Of a stretch of 64,000 nt of DNA, positions 24,539 through 32,917 are shown one piece after another. The stretch's first letter is position 1; each line of letters begins with the position of its first letter. Both the position numbers and the translations under genes were made by a program. The notes beneath the pieces were generated by a model that ran no database searches, was not told the DNA's origin, and was given only the letters and a program-made list of their open reading frames with translations. This DNA comes from Candidatus Thorarchaeota archaeon (GTDB lineage: Archaea > Asgardarchaeota > Thorarchaeia > Thorarchaeales > Thorarchaeaceae), in contig PRDH01000003.1 of the NCBI GenBank assembly GCA_003345545.1, positions 1-64,000 on the forward strand, read 5' to 3'.

Positions 24539-26554
24539 TCATAGCTCGTCAAAATAGACACGGAGAAGCTCTGCGACACTCCTGGCTCGAGATACTGTGC
24601 CTCTATCTCGGTGAGGCATTGATCCATCGAACATGTCAGATATTGTGCCGAGGCAACCTCTACGGACAGTGCTGAGGACAGGCCGGAAGAATTTCTTCTC
24701 AGCCTTTGCTTTATTCTCAGGAGTCCTGCCGTTGACCGTAAGCCATGCAGATATGTAGGGACCTATCAACCAAGGATGCACACTCCCTTGATGCGTCGCG
24801 GCTGCTCTACTTCTTGGACCACCTGTATAGGCACGAGCATACCTCGGGTCTGTTGGGGACAGAGTTCGGAGACCGTAGGGGGTGAGTAATTCCTTGGTCA
24901 CTGTCTTCAGCACTGAGTTTGCTTTCAAACTGTCAAGAAGGGGGTACGGCAGACTAATCGCGAATATCTGGTTCGGTCTTATCGACTTGTCCTTCTCTTC
25001 ATCGGTGACAACATCGTAGAGATAACCTAAATCCTGACCCCAGAAGGTCTGAACAAAAGCTTCTTGGATCCAAGAAGCTACAGCCTGGAACTCGTATGGG
25101 TCTCTTCCGACAAATTCACACATCTCACCCATGGCCATCAGTGCATTATACCACAATGCATTGACTTCGACGCACTTCCCGATTCTAGGGGTTGGGCACC
25201 AGTCATCGACACACTCGTTCATCCACGATACCTCGACACCATTTATCCCTGAGATGATGAGACCATCATGATCCTCGTGAATGTTGAACTTCGTGCCAAT
25301 TCTATATGCGGTAATGATAGAGTCCATTGTATCCCAGATTATGCCTCGGAGGAACTCCATATCATTTGTTGCTTGGATATAGCGACGAACAGCCATGATG
25401 AACCAGAGTGATGCATCAACCGAGTCATATTCGGGCTGAATACCTCTATCTGGAAAATCGTTGGGAACAAGACCATAGCGTGAGTATCGTGCGTAATTCG
25501 TAAGAATCGCCCGTGCATCCTGAAAACGGCCGATAGACATAGTGAGGCCCGGAAGAGAAACCATTGCGTCGTGACCGATATCAGCAAGCTCATGGTATCC
25601 GGCGATTATTGATCTCATGTTTGTTGAAACCCGGTCGACGATGAATGTGTCTGCATCAAGGACAAGCCATTCTATGTCCTCGTCACGCGCCTTAGAAGAC
25701 ATTGAAAATGCACGGTCATTCAGTATCTTCCTCCGTCGGAGTTCCTCAAATCGAAGTCGGGCAAAGTCTTGTCGTTTCGCTTTTGCCAAAGGGCCAAGAC
25801 TCGACATGAGGTCCTTCTGATCTCGGCCGACTGCAAAGAGGAAGGAGAGGAAATGCTCCCCAGCATTCAGAACCGTGTGAAAGACGCCGGGGATGATCAT
25901 TTGTTCTTGATGTGGCAGACCCATTGCTTGATCGCGTCGATATACCTGAGGTGCAGTAGTACGAATTTCGCTGGGCATGAATTCAGCATCTGGGGTATAC
26001 GCATACATCCACGGGCTGTTCGGGCGTTCATCGAATGCAAAATAGGAATGACTGTCGGCAACTTCTATCTCTGGAGTGAAGTCAAGAACTGGAGGTCTTG
26101 CATGGAGGTCTCTGCAAGTCTGTAGTGGTGTAACTGTGAGGACTGTTTCTTCAGTGTTCTTTATTTCATAGTTCACGACTACCAGATTTCTTCGATATGC
26201 CATGAAAACAGTCTTCTCAAGCTCGACGCATCCTGTCGAATAGATCATCTGAGGCAGCGGATTGAGTTCAAATCGCTTGAGATACTTGTAGCCTCGATGA
26301 GTAACACCCTCGGTAGTCTGCTCGGTGCTTAAGTTACATTCCCCTTCGGAGTTCACCATAGCTTCATCCAATCGGGAGAGGGTGAGCCATCGATCCACCG
26401 GAGGGCTCATCGACGAGACCAGAAGACCGTGGTAGCCGCGAACATTCAGACCGACAATAGTGGAAGATGTGTAGCCTCCTAGACCATTAGCATAGAGCCA
26501 CTCGAATGTGATAGCTCTATTCAGTTTTAGGTCAGCATCTTCCAACGTTATCAA
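24539..26554 (-). CDS. Archaeal-type glycogen debranching enzyme (amylo-alpha-1,6-glucosidase, GH133)
   Basis: The 671-residue protein begins with the GDE N-terminal domain (FEWLYANGLGGYTSST, then RGYHGLLVSSMSPP). It ends with an (alpha/alpha)6 barrel containing DIGHDAMVSLPGLTMS, a DASLWFIMAV segment, NQIFAISLPYPLL and THQGSVHPWLIGPY. These are the conserved patches of archaeal/bacterial GDE_C proteins, which cleave alpha-1,6 branch points in glycogen or oligosaccharides. It suggests a polysaccharide store or use of external glucans. The start is TTG with GAGGT upstream. It is divergent from an MFS carrier that might move sugars (inference). Confidence 0.9.
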   Translation of the reverse strand: MITLEDADLKLNRAITFEWLYANGLGGYTSSTIVGLNVRGYHGLLVSSMSPPVDRWLTLSRLDEAMVNSEGECNLSTEQTTEGVTHRGYKYLKRFELNPLPQMIYSTGCVELEKTVFMAYRRNLVVVNYEIKNTEETVLTVTPLQTCRDLHARPPVLDFTPEIEVADSHSYFAFDERPNSPWMYAYTPDAEFMPSEIRTTAPQVYRRDQAMGLPHQEQMIIPGVFHTVLNAGEHFLSFLFAVGRDQKDLMSSLGPLAKAKRQDFARLRFEELRRRKILNDRAFSMSSKARDEDIEWLVLDADTFIVDRVSTNMRSIIAGYHELADIGHDAMVSLPGLTMSIGRFQDARAILTNYARYSRYGLVPNDFPDRGIQPEYDSVDASLWFIMAVRRYIQATNDMEFLRGIIWDTMDSIITAYRIGTKFNIHEDHDGLIISGINGVEVSWMNECVDDWCPTPRIGKCVEVNALWYNALMAMGEMCEFVGRDPYEFQAVASWIQEAFVQTFWGQDLGYLYDVVTDEEKDKSIRPNQIFAISLPYPLLDSLKANSVLKTVTKELLTPYGLRTLSPTDPRYARAYTGGPRSRAAATHQGSVHPWLIGPYISAWLTVNGRTPENKAKAEKKFFRPVLSTVRRGCLGTISDMFDGSMPHRDRGTVSRARSVAELLRVYFDEL

Positions 26555-26703
26555 TGGATGGATACCTCAGAGTCGATTTCTGTTCACTTACGAGTTCTGA
26601 CCACGGGTACACTTTAAGGGTTGTGTCACACAGATTTGGTATAGACAGTCACCGTCATAAGTAGCTGAAATCGAATTCCGATATCGTCTAGGAGTGCTCA
26701 ATT

Positions 26704-27987
26704 TTGACTGACAATGGCTGTAAACCACCAATGGCTATTAGCGCAGTCGATACTGGGCAATCAAGCAGACGATGGCTAGGGCTGAGCGGGAACCTTTGGA
26801 GGCTGGCGGCGGTCACAGGAGTTGCCCAGTTCTGTATGAGTCTATGGGCTTGGCAATTCGGTATCTTCCTCGCAGGCGTTGTTGAGAAGTGGCAGATCGG
26901 CCTCACATTCTCAATTGGCACTTTTGCAATGATTGTTGGCTATGCAGTTTCGGGCACCGTTTCAGACCTCATCGGACGTAAACACGCAATGACCTTCGCC
27001 TTTGTACCAATGTTCGTGGGGCTACTTGGGTTGAGATTGTTTCCTGTCTGGCCTCTTATACCCCTGGAATACGGAATCGTATTTTTCGGCTGGGCATTCG
27101 TCATAATCATGAGCAGAGCCATGCCTGCAGATGAGATTGCTCAGACAAGCGGAGAAAACTCCGCACGCATCTTCAACATGACCCTACTACCAGCATTTCT
27201 GGTTGATGGTATCAGTCCCATCATTGCTGCGATTCTGCTCGATGCAGGCTATGTGGCCGGAGACCTCCATCTATTGGCTTCGCTTGGAGCATTAATTGCA
27301 ATTGTCGCAAACAATCGGATTGTAAAAGAGTCTCTTGGCAAAGAGCTGATGGAGCGGGCAAAGGCTGGACCAGTTATCACATTTCGAGGGTTGGGGAAGA
27401 ACTTCTGGATCTTCACATTGGGTATGCTCGGATTCGTCTTCATTGGAAACCTCGCATTCCCATACGTGGGGAACCTTGTTGTCGAGGATTGGGGTCTTAG
27501 CGATTCAGCATATGGGTATGCTTGGGCAGCATATTCCTTCACATGTGTGATTCTTATGTATAATCTGAGTGGCCTTGTAGATAAGAACGTTCGAGTCGCA
27601 CTGATTCTGGCACTCTGGAGTATTGCAGTCATTTTGGGCATTTTCGCCTTCAGCTCAGGGGTATGGGCACTCGTCATTCTCAATATCGCTTGGGCAGTCC
27701 CCTTAGTGATCTGGACTGGAGCCGAGAACAGCCTTGCCGTGAACGGTGTCAGCAACGAAATGAAGGGACGAGCTCTTGGAACATATCAATTCATGTTGAG
27801 TACCACACATCTCTTTGGTGCGTTTTTCGGTGCGATTCTATGGGACTACTTTGGAAGCCTGCGCACGGTCTTCAGCATTGCGAGCATTGGCGGACTAGTC
27901 ATTGTAATTGGTCTGACATACGCACTGATGTCAGTGGAGATTATCAAAGAACCTCGTGCAACATTAGAACTCAACAAAACCGAGTAA
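26704..27987 (+). CDS. Major facilitator superfamily transporter
   Basis: The 427-residue protein has twelve predicted membrane segments. The loop between segments 2 and 3 contains the family motif G-x-x-x-D-x-x-G-R-K (GTVSDLIGRKHAMT). The second half contains a weaker copy near SGLVDKNVRVAL. The TTG at 26704 has AGGAGTG eight bases upstream; an ATG nine codons later is also possible. The substrate is unknown. The gene is divergent from the debranching enzyme and convergent with the RibA gene. Confidence 0.88.
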   Translation: MTDNGCKPPMAISAVDTGQSSRRWLGLSGNLWRLAAVTGVAQFCMSLWAWQFGIFLAGVVEKWQIGLTFSIGTFAMIVGYAVSGTVSDLIGRKHAMTFAFVPMFVGLLGLRLFPVWPLIPLEYGIVFFGWAFVIIMSRAMPADEIAQTSGENSARIFNMTLLPAFLVDGISPIIAAILLDAGYVAGDLHLLASLGALIAIVANNRIVKESLGKELMERAKAGPVITFRGLGKNFWIFTLGMLGFVFIGNLAFPYVGNLVVEDWGLSDSAYGYAWAAYSFTCVILMYNLSGLVDKNVRVALILALWSIAVILGIFAFSSGVWALVILNIAWAVPLVIWTGAENSLAVNGVSNEMKGRALGTYQFMLSTTHLFGAFFGAILWDYFGSLRTVFSIASIGGLVIVIGLTYALMSVEIIKEPRATLELNKTE

Positions 27988-27995
27988 AGTTCTCA

Positions 27996-28715
27996 TCAAT
28001 CCTTCTTACGCTTCCTCAAGGACTCGATTCTTGAGATGTCTCTAGTATCAGCGTATTTCCCCAATAAGTGACCGGACTTCTTTGCTTTGGTTTCAAGATA
28101 GGCACGATTATACTCAGATGGCGGTATGACCAAAGGCAGCCTCTCATCAATCTGTACTCCTGCTGAAGTAAGTTGCCGGATCTTATCAGGATTGTTTGTG
28201 AGCAGCTTGATTGAACGGACTTGCAGGTTCTTGAGAATGCTCGCAGCTATTCTATAGTCACGTTCATCCGGTTGATAGCCCAAATGTATGTTTGCATCGA
28301 TAGTATCCAGCCCGTGATCCTGAAGTGCATATGCTCTAATCTTTTCGGTAAGCCCAATATTGCGACCCTCTTGACGCAGATAGAGCACCACACCAGCACC
28401 CTCTTTCTCTATGATCTTCAAGGATTCAAGAAGTTGGTCTCTACAGTCACATCTCTTGCTCCCCATCACGTCGCCTGTCAAGCACTCTGAGTGAACGCGG
28501 GTGACAACACCCCTCTTGCCTACAATGTCTCCCTTTATGATTGCAGTGTGCTCTTTGCCATCACAGGGACTCACAAATCCACAGATTTGGAAATCTCCAA
28601 ACCTGCTTGGAAGGTCGGCAATGGCCACCAATTGAACACAGCATTGATCTGTGACGCAGACTTGCCTTGCGCTCTCATCAATGAGCTCAGCAATCTGCTC
28701 ATCGGATAACTTCAT
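27996..28715 (-). CDS. ribA: GTP cyclohydrolase II
   Basis: The 239-residue protein carries the full RibA signature. Zinc ligands are C78, C89 and C91 in HSECLTGDVMGSKRCDC. The nucleotide-binding and catalytic stretches YLRQEGRNIGL, ALQDHGLDTIDAN and LTNNPDKIRQL are all present. It converts GTP to 2,5-diamino-6-ribosylamino-pyrimidinone 5'-phosphate, the first step of riboflavin synthesis. There is no fused DHBP synthase. Many archaea use the unrelated GTP cyclohydrolase III here, so this bacterial-type enzyme is notable. A TATA-like CTCTATATT on the minus strand about 35 bases before the ATG predicts a short leader. It faces the MFS gene, eight bases apart. Confidence 0.93.
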   Translation of the reverse strand: MKLSDEQIAELIDESARQVCVTDQCCVQLVAIADLPSRFGDFQICGFVSPCDGKEHTAIIKGDIVGKRGVVTRVHSECLTGDVMGSKRCDCRDQLLESLKIIEKEGAGVVLYLRQEGRNIGLTEKIRAYALQDHGLDTIDANIHLGYQPDERDYRIAASILKNLQVRSIKLLTNNPDKIRQLTSAGVQIDERLPLVIPPSEYNRAYLETKAKKSGHLLGKYADTRDISRIESLRKRKKD

Positions 28716-28849
28716 TCCTTCGAACCCAAGATTCGAGTTTTCGTTTCAAATATAGAGATTTGCCTTTGGTCTTTCCGGCATCGCTAAATATGGGCGTCCA
28801 AGCATAGAGAGGAGGAGTCACATGACTACAACTCCATGGTGAATCCAGG

Positions 28850-29917
28850 ATGAAGCGCAACCATAAAGCTGCTGTTGAAGAAATGCAAAGACTGCTCAAG
28901 CAGAATACCAAGAGATACGCGTTCAAGAAACTTGAGAAAGAGGTCATAAAGACAGGAGCGTGTGTTGAATGTGGAGCATGCGTTGCTGCCTGTCCGGTTG
29001 ATGCAATATCAGGAGAGCGCACTGATAGGAAGTATGTTCCCATCCTAACCGGCGAATGCATATCCTGCGGCATCTGCTACGCTATGTGTCCAAGGTCCTT
29101 CGTTCTTCAGGACCAGCTGATTGGTGAAGTCAAGAACTCATGGAAGTTGCAGTCAACGAGAGATCATATGCGACAGGATGGAGGAGCAGTCACGGCCATC
29201 CTTGGATACATGCTTGATGAGAAAATGATAGAAGGCGCAGTGGTCGCTTGCCGGTCATCAGATACTCCATGGTTGCCGGTTGCAACAACAATCACACGGA
29301 GAGAAGATCTCTACAGGTGCGGGGGAACGATTTACACCCATGCGCAAGTTATCGATGAAATGCTGCGGGGTTTCAAGAAAAATCTCTCATCTCTTGCCGT
29401 TGTGGGCACAGCGTGCAATATCGACGCCATTCACAGAATGGAAGAACATTCCGAAGGTCTATTCAATGTGGACAGAGCAGCATCCGTTTTCAAAATCAGC
29501 CTATTCTGTATGGAGTCTTTCAATTATGGTGATCTCGTGGCATTTCTCAAGAAAGCAGGAATTGAAATCGAGAATGTCAGCCATTTTGCCATCACAAGCG
29601 GCGAACTCAAGGTCACCCTTGGGAGTGATGTACGCAGCTGGCCAGTAGCCGAATTAAACACTGCAGCGGCTTCCTCGTGTGCCTTTTGTCAGGACTTCAC
29701 CGGAAAATACTCAGATCTCTCCTGTGGGAATATTGGTTCAGATGAGGGGTGGACGACTGTTTTGGCAAGAACCGATAGGGCAGCAGACATCATCAAAGGT
29801 GCACTCAAGAAAGGGATTGTAAAAGGCGAAGCACTTGATGCTGAATCTCTTCAGGCTGTCATGAATTCAGCCCGGTTCAAAATGAATAAGTACTACCGTC
29901 TTCAGACTGGGCATTAG
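28850..29917 (+). CDS. F420-hydrogenase/dehydrogenase beta subunit family iron-sulfur flavoprotein
   Basis: The 355-residue protein has two 4Fe-4S clusters near the N-terminus (CVECGACVAACP and CISCGICYAMCP). An FrhB/FpoF-type domain follows: AVTAILGYMLDEKMIEGAVV, then VGTACNIDAIHRM and a C-terminal CAFCQDFTGKYSDLSCGNIG cluster-binding patch. Members bind FAD and move electrons between F420 and ferredoxin or a partner oxidoreductase. No partner subunit is adjacent, so its electron partner is open. GGTG lies eight bases before the ATG. It converges on the surface-protein gene at 30020. Confidence 0.88.
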   Translation: MKRNHKAAVEEMQRLLKQNTKRYAFKKLEKEVIKTGACVECGACVAACPVDAISGERTDRKYVPILTGECISCGICYAMCPRSFVLQDQLIGEVKNSWKLQSTRDHMRQDGGAVTAILGYMLDEKMIEGAVVACRSSDTPWLPVATTITRREDLYRCGGTIYTHAQVIDEMLRGFKKNLSSLAVVGTACNIDAIHRMEEHSEGLFNVDRAASVFKISLFCMESFNYGDLVAFLKKAGIEIENVSHFAITSGELKVTLGSDVRSWPVAELNTAAASSCAFCQDFTGKYSDLSCGNIGSDEGWTTVLARTDRAADIIKGALKKGIVKGEALDAESLQAVMNSARFKMNKYYRLQTGH

Positions 29918-30019
29918 CGCTATCTCGAGTTCCATTACAGGCATATATGAAAAAAGCTGAAGATAGCCTGGGAATAGACATCTACTCCTGAATAGTGTTG
30001 AATCTCATTATCTCTCTGA

Positions 30020-31777
30020 TCACTTGACCCTCGTTCGGAAGTACAGAACGAGGACAATCAGTAGCGAGAGACCTCCCAAGAGAAACACAGTAACATAGAC
30101 TGGTAGAGGTCCTCCGCCATAGCTCATCGCTGAAACCGTGATGTTTGCCCATGGCGTTTCTTCGATGTTGTTGACTGATGAGTTGTCCTCTGCGAATACC
30201 CTGAACCACACTATTTGTCCATGAGCATACTCCCCTAGGGGAGCACCGAAGACGTCACCGATCTCAGTGCGTTCCATGGTCCTGTTCTCGAGAACGAAAC
30301 CAGCATCTTCTGGATTTCCAATACCCCAACGAACTTCTATGGTCTTGATGTGATTCAGGTCCCAGACATATGCTTGGACCGTCAGATTGTTTGTCGTCTG
30401 AGTCGTTAGTGATTGAATCACTTTGACATTAGCAATGATTGGGTTGTGTGCATCCGGTGTCACATGAACCTGAATGACTGCGAACGATGTGGAATTGAAG
30501 AAGTCGCTTAGAGTTAGATTGTAAGCATAGTCGCCAACAGCAAGGCCATTGACGAATATGGTGAAGTTCTGACCTCTCCAAGTTCCATTTTCTAGGATTT
30601 CGTCATTCCTCGTGAGATTGAACCATAGGGGATTACTCTCTTCGACTCTCCAAGTGATATTATAGCCAGTATAACCCTCCTCGTAGGTGAAATCATCAGC
30701 AGGCTGGATGACTGGTGCACGAATGTCCTTGTATATGGTAACATTGACCGAGTCTGTGGAGTTAAGTCCAAAGTCATCAAATGCAGTCAGTTCGATTGTG
30801 TAGTTACCTAGAAATAGACCATCCAAGGTGACGATAATATGTTGCCCCCCTGGGTCTGAGAAACTCCAATTCGGTTGGATTATATCAACAAACGAATGAA
30901 ACGCTGAAACATTGCCATAGCTCGTATCATTATAGTGAATTATCGCTCTCACTGTATAGTTCTTGGGATTACTATCATAGGCAGTCCAATTGATTCGGTG
31001 TCCTTTAGAGCCGAACTCGAAGAGAATGTCATCGGGGGATGACAGCAACGGGTTTGTCAGGTCGAGAGTGACCGTCACGTTGACTGAGCTTGTTGCGTTC
31101 CGACCAAAAGTATCATTGACGAAGAGCGCATAGAGGTACCAGTGGCTGGCATTAAGGCCATCAATATCTACAACAATATTCGCTCCGTTCCAAGCACCAC
31201 TAGCTATCTGAGTATAGTTAGAAGTTGATTCATTGGACGTCCGCGTCACATTGTAGTAGTCCGGATTTGATTCAGTCACATTCCAATTGATCTCGTGACC
31301 GAAGCTTCCCACTTCGTATGTAATGTTCTCATGCTGCTGGATAATTGGAGCGGTCTCGTCAAGGATGACTCTTAGTGCAGTCTGCGTAGAAGCTGACTCA
31401 TTTGCTATGTTGTTCACTGTGACTTCGAAGTTGAATTGCATGGGCAATGCTGTAATCATGTGTCTCGTGTAGAGATAGATTAAATTCACGGTAAGCTTAC
31501 CGCTGACCCAAACGCCACTATCATAGCTACTAGCATTAACAGTGACAGTGTAGTTCTTGGGATTGGCATCAAATGTGTCGTAGATGAGGGTCTCGCCCAC
31601 ACTACCGTTTTCGAATTGATAGGAAGCAGGACCTGTTATTGTTGGAGCAGCTGGTTCCATCACACGAATCTGAGCGAGAGGAAGACCCACATTGTTGATG
31701 GAGATGACATATGGCGAAACTACGAACCAAGTCAACATGAGAGCGATTATGAAGCGGCTACGATTCGACGAGACCAT
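30020..31777 (-). CDS. Surface protein with four repeated Ig-like domains and C-terminal anchor
   Basis: The 585-residue protein has an N-terminal signal-anchor-like segment (FIIALMLTWFVVSPYVISI). Four repeat units of about 90-110 residues follow, each opening with P-x-I/L, then F/Y-E-x-G-x-x-G and E/D-S/A-NP-x-x-Y/F-x-V/L-T/R. Examples are IDWTAYDSNP-like NWTAYDSNPKNYTV, WNVTESNPDYYNVT and TWRVEESNPLWFNLT. It is rich in N-x-S/T sites. A fifth Ig-like region precedes one membrane segment and a YFRTRVK tail. This is an outward-facing adhesin- or receptor-like surface protein; the binding partner is unknown. Confidence 0.8.
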   Translation of the reverse strand: MVSSNRSRFIIALMLTWFVVSPYVISINNVGLPLAQIRVMEPAAPTITGPASYQFENGSVGETLIYDTFDANPKNYTVTVNASSYDSGVWVSGKLTVNLIYLYTRHMITALPMQFNFEVTVNNIANESASTQTALRVILDETAPIIQQHENITYEVGSFGHEINWNVTESNPDYYNVTRTSNESTSNYTQIASGAWNGANIVVDIDGLNASHWYLYALFVNDTFGRNATSSVNVTVTLDLTNPLLSSPDDILFEFGSKGHRINWTAYDSNPKNYTVRAIIHYNDTSYGNVSAFHSFVDIIQPNWSFSDPGGQHIIVTLDGLFLGNYTIELTAFDDFGLNSTDSVNVTIYKDIRAPVIQPADDFTYEEGYTGYNITWRVEESNPLWFNLTRNDEILENGTWRGQNFTIFVNGLAVGDYAYNLTLSDFFNSTSFAVIQVHVTPDAHNPIIANVKVIQSLTTQTTNNLTVQAYVWDLNHIKTIEVRWGIGNPEDAGFVLENRTMERTEIGDVFGAPLGEYAHGQIVWFRVFAEDNSSVNNIEETPWANITVSAMSYGGGPLPVYVTVFLLGGLSLLIVLVLYFRTRVK

Positions 31778-31976
31778 ATGACCAACATCCTATGCATCCT
31801 TGTTACACATATCGACCGGTCGGACTTCAGAGTGCGGTTTTATACCCTTCGGTAGTTCAACTGCTCCACGATATTTCGGCAGTGCATTTATCAAGAATAG
31901 GCTGATAAGACCATTTGCTTCTAACAGAGCAAGACCTTCGTTAGCTGGGACACATTGAAACAGGGGAAAAAAGACA

Positions 31977-32894
31977 GTGCCTAAGGCAATCTTCTCGATT
32001 TGGTGGGACGACCGTCTTGGACCCATGGTTGGGCGTTCATACCCTGAGGCACCACCGCTTTCCAGTGAGGAGGCCGTCACAGTCTTTATGGGTCATGGAG
32101 CAAACATGGAAATTCAGGTAGGATATTCCAAGATCCAGAGTGGCGTTGTGATATCATATATGAGACCACCAAACTGCATAGCCGTTCTCTTAGATGATGG
32201 AGAGAACAGCGCAACGATCGAGAGAAACATCTTGCGACTAGCGCCCACTATTGATTTCAATAGCGATACCTGGGACAGAGAACTCGAAAAGGCGTATCGT
32301 GGTCTTGAGGATCTGATTACTGAAACCACTGGCGAGGAACTACTCCTGAATCCGAATGTGAAGCATCTCGTTGCAGACATGATGGATGGCCGACTTGCGT
32401 CAGTCACACCAACACATGTACTGAAGGCAACAATCAGATATCCAGATGCACATGAGTATCTAGGCAACGACGATGAAGAAGTGTTGAGACTTCTCAGAGA
32501 CCTCGAGGATGAGGAAGTGCTTGAGTCCCGTACGTATGGCCGAAGAGTTGAGTGTCGCCAGTGCGGCGATTCTGATTTGATGATTAGCCTTCTGTGTCCT
32601 TCATGCAACTCTGAGGACATACACAAGGTCTACACAGTGTATTGCCCTAAGTGCGGCAATCAATTCCAGACATTGTTGGCCGATGATCTTGCAGTAGTCA
32701 AATGCTTGAGCTGCAAACAACCAGTGAAGGTCAGCCAGCTCTCTGTCATCGATGTCGAGCCGCTATGCAACAAATGTGGTACTGCATCCAATGACCCAAA
32801 GATAGTGTTCAAGTGTGGGACATGCGGAAAGCAGTTGAAAGGGGCCGATCTACTATCGGGCACTGGATTGGCGTACTATTTCAGGAATGTGTAG
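31977..32894 (+). CDS. Longin-like N-terminus, winged-helix-like middle and C-terminal multi-zinc-ribbon protein
   Basis: The 305-residue protein starts AIFSIWWDDRLGPMVGRSYP. The order of strands (a glycine-proline turn after the first strand, then GVVISYM and CIAVLLDDG) resembles longin or related roadblock-type folds (inference). Residues about 120-185 look winged-helical (LLRDLEDEEVLESRTYGRR). The rest holds five CxxC pairs: CRQCG, CPSCN, CPKCG, CLSCK, CNKCG and CGTCG in order. The spacing resembles the TackOD1 output domain of thaumarchaeal signalling proteins. The start is GTG with GGGGA upstream. It is convergent with the MFS-HhH gene. Confidence 0.65.
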   Translation: MPKAIFSIWWDDRLGPMVGRSYPEAPPLSSEEAVTVFMGHGANMEIQVGYSKIQSGVVISYMRPPNCIAVLLDDGENSATIERNILRLAPTIDFNSDTWDRELEKAYRGLEDLITETTGEELLLNPNVKHLVADMMDGRLASVTPTHVLKATIRYPDAHEYLGNDDEEVLRLLRDLEDEEVLESRTYGRRVECRQCGDSDLMISLLCPSCNSEDIHKVYTVYCPKCGNQFQTLLADDLAVVKCLSCKQPVKVSQLSVIDVEPLCNKCGTASNDPKIVFKCGTCGKQLKGADLLSGTGLAYYFRNV

Positions 32895-32917
32895 GACCAG
32901 AAAATCACAGATGGTCC
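32894..32917. terminator. Inverted repeat between convergent genes
   Basis: GGACCA (32894-32899) and TGGTCC (32912-32917) form a 6-base stem with a 12-base loop. It fills the gap between the convergent stops at 32894 and 32918. It is one of several similar hairpins in the window. Confidence 0.3.
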
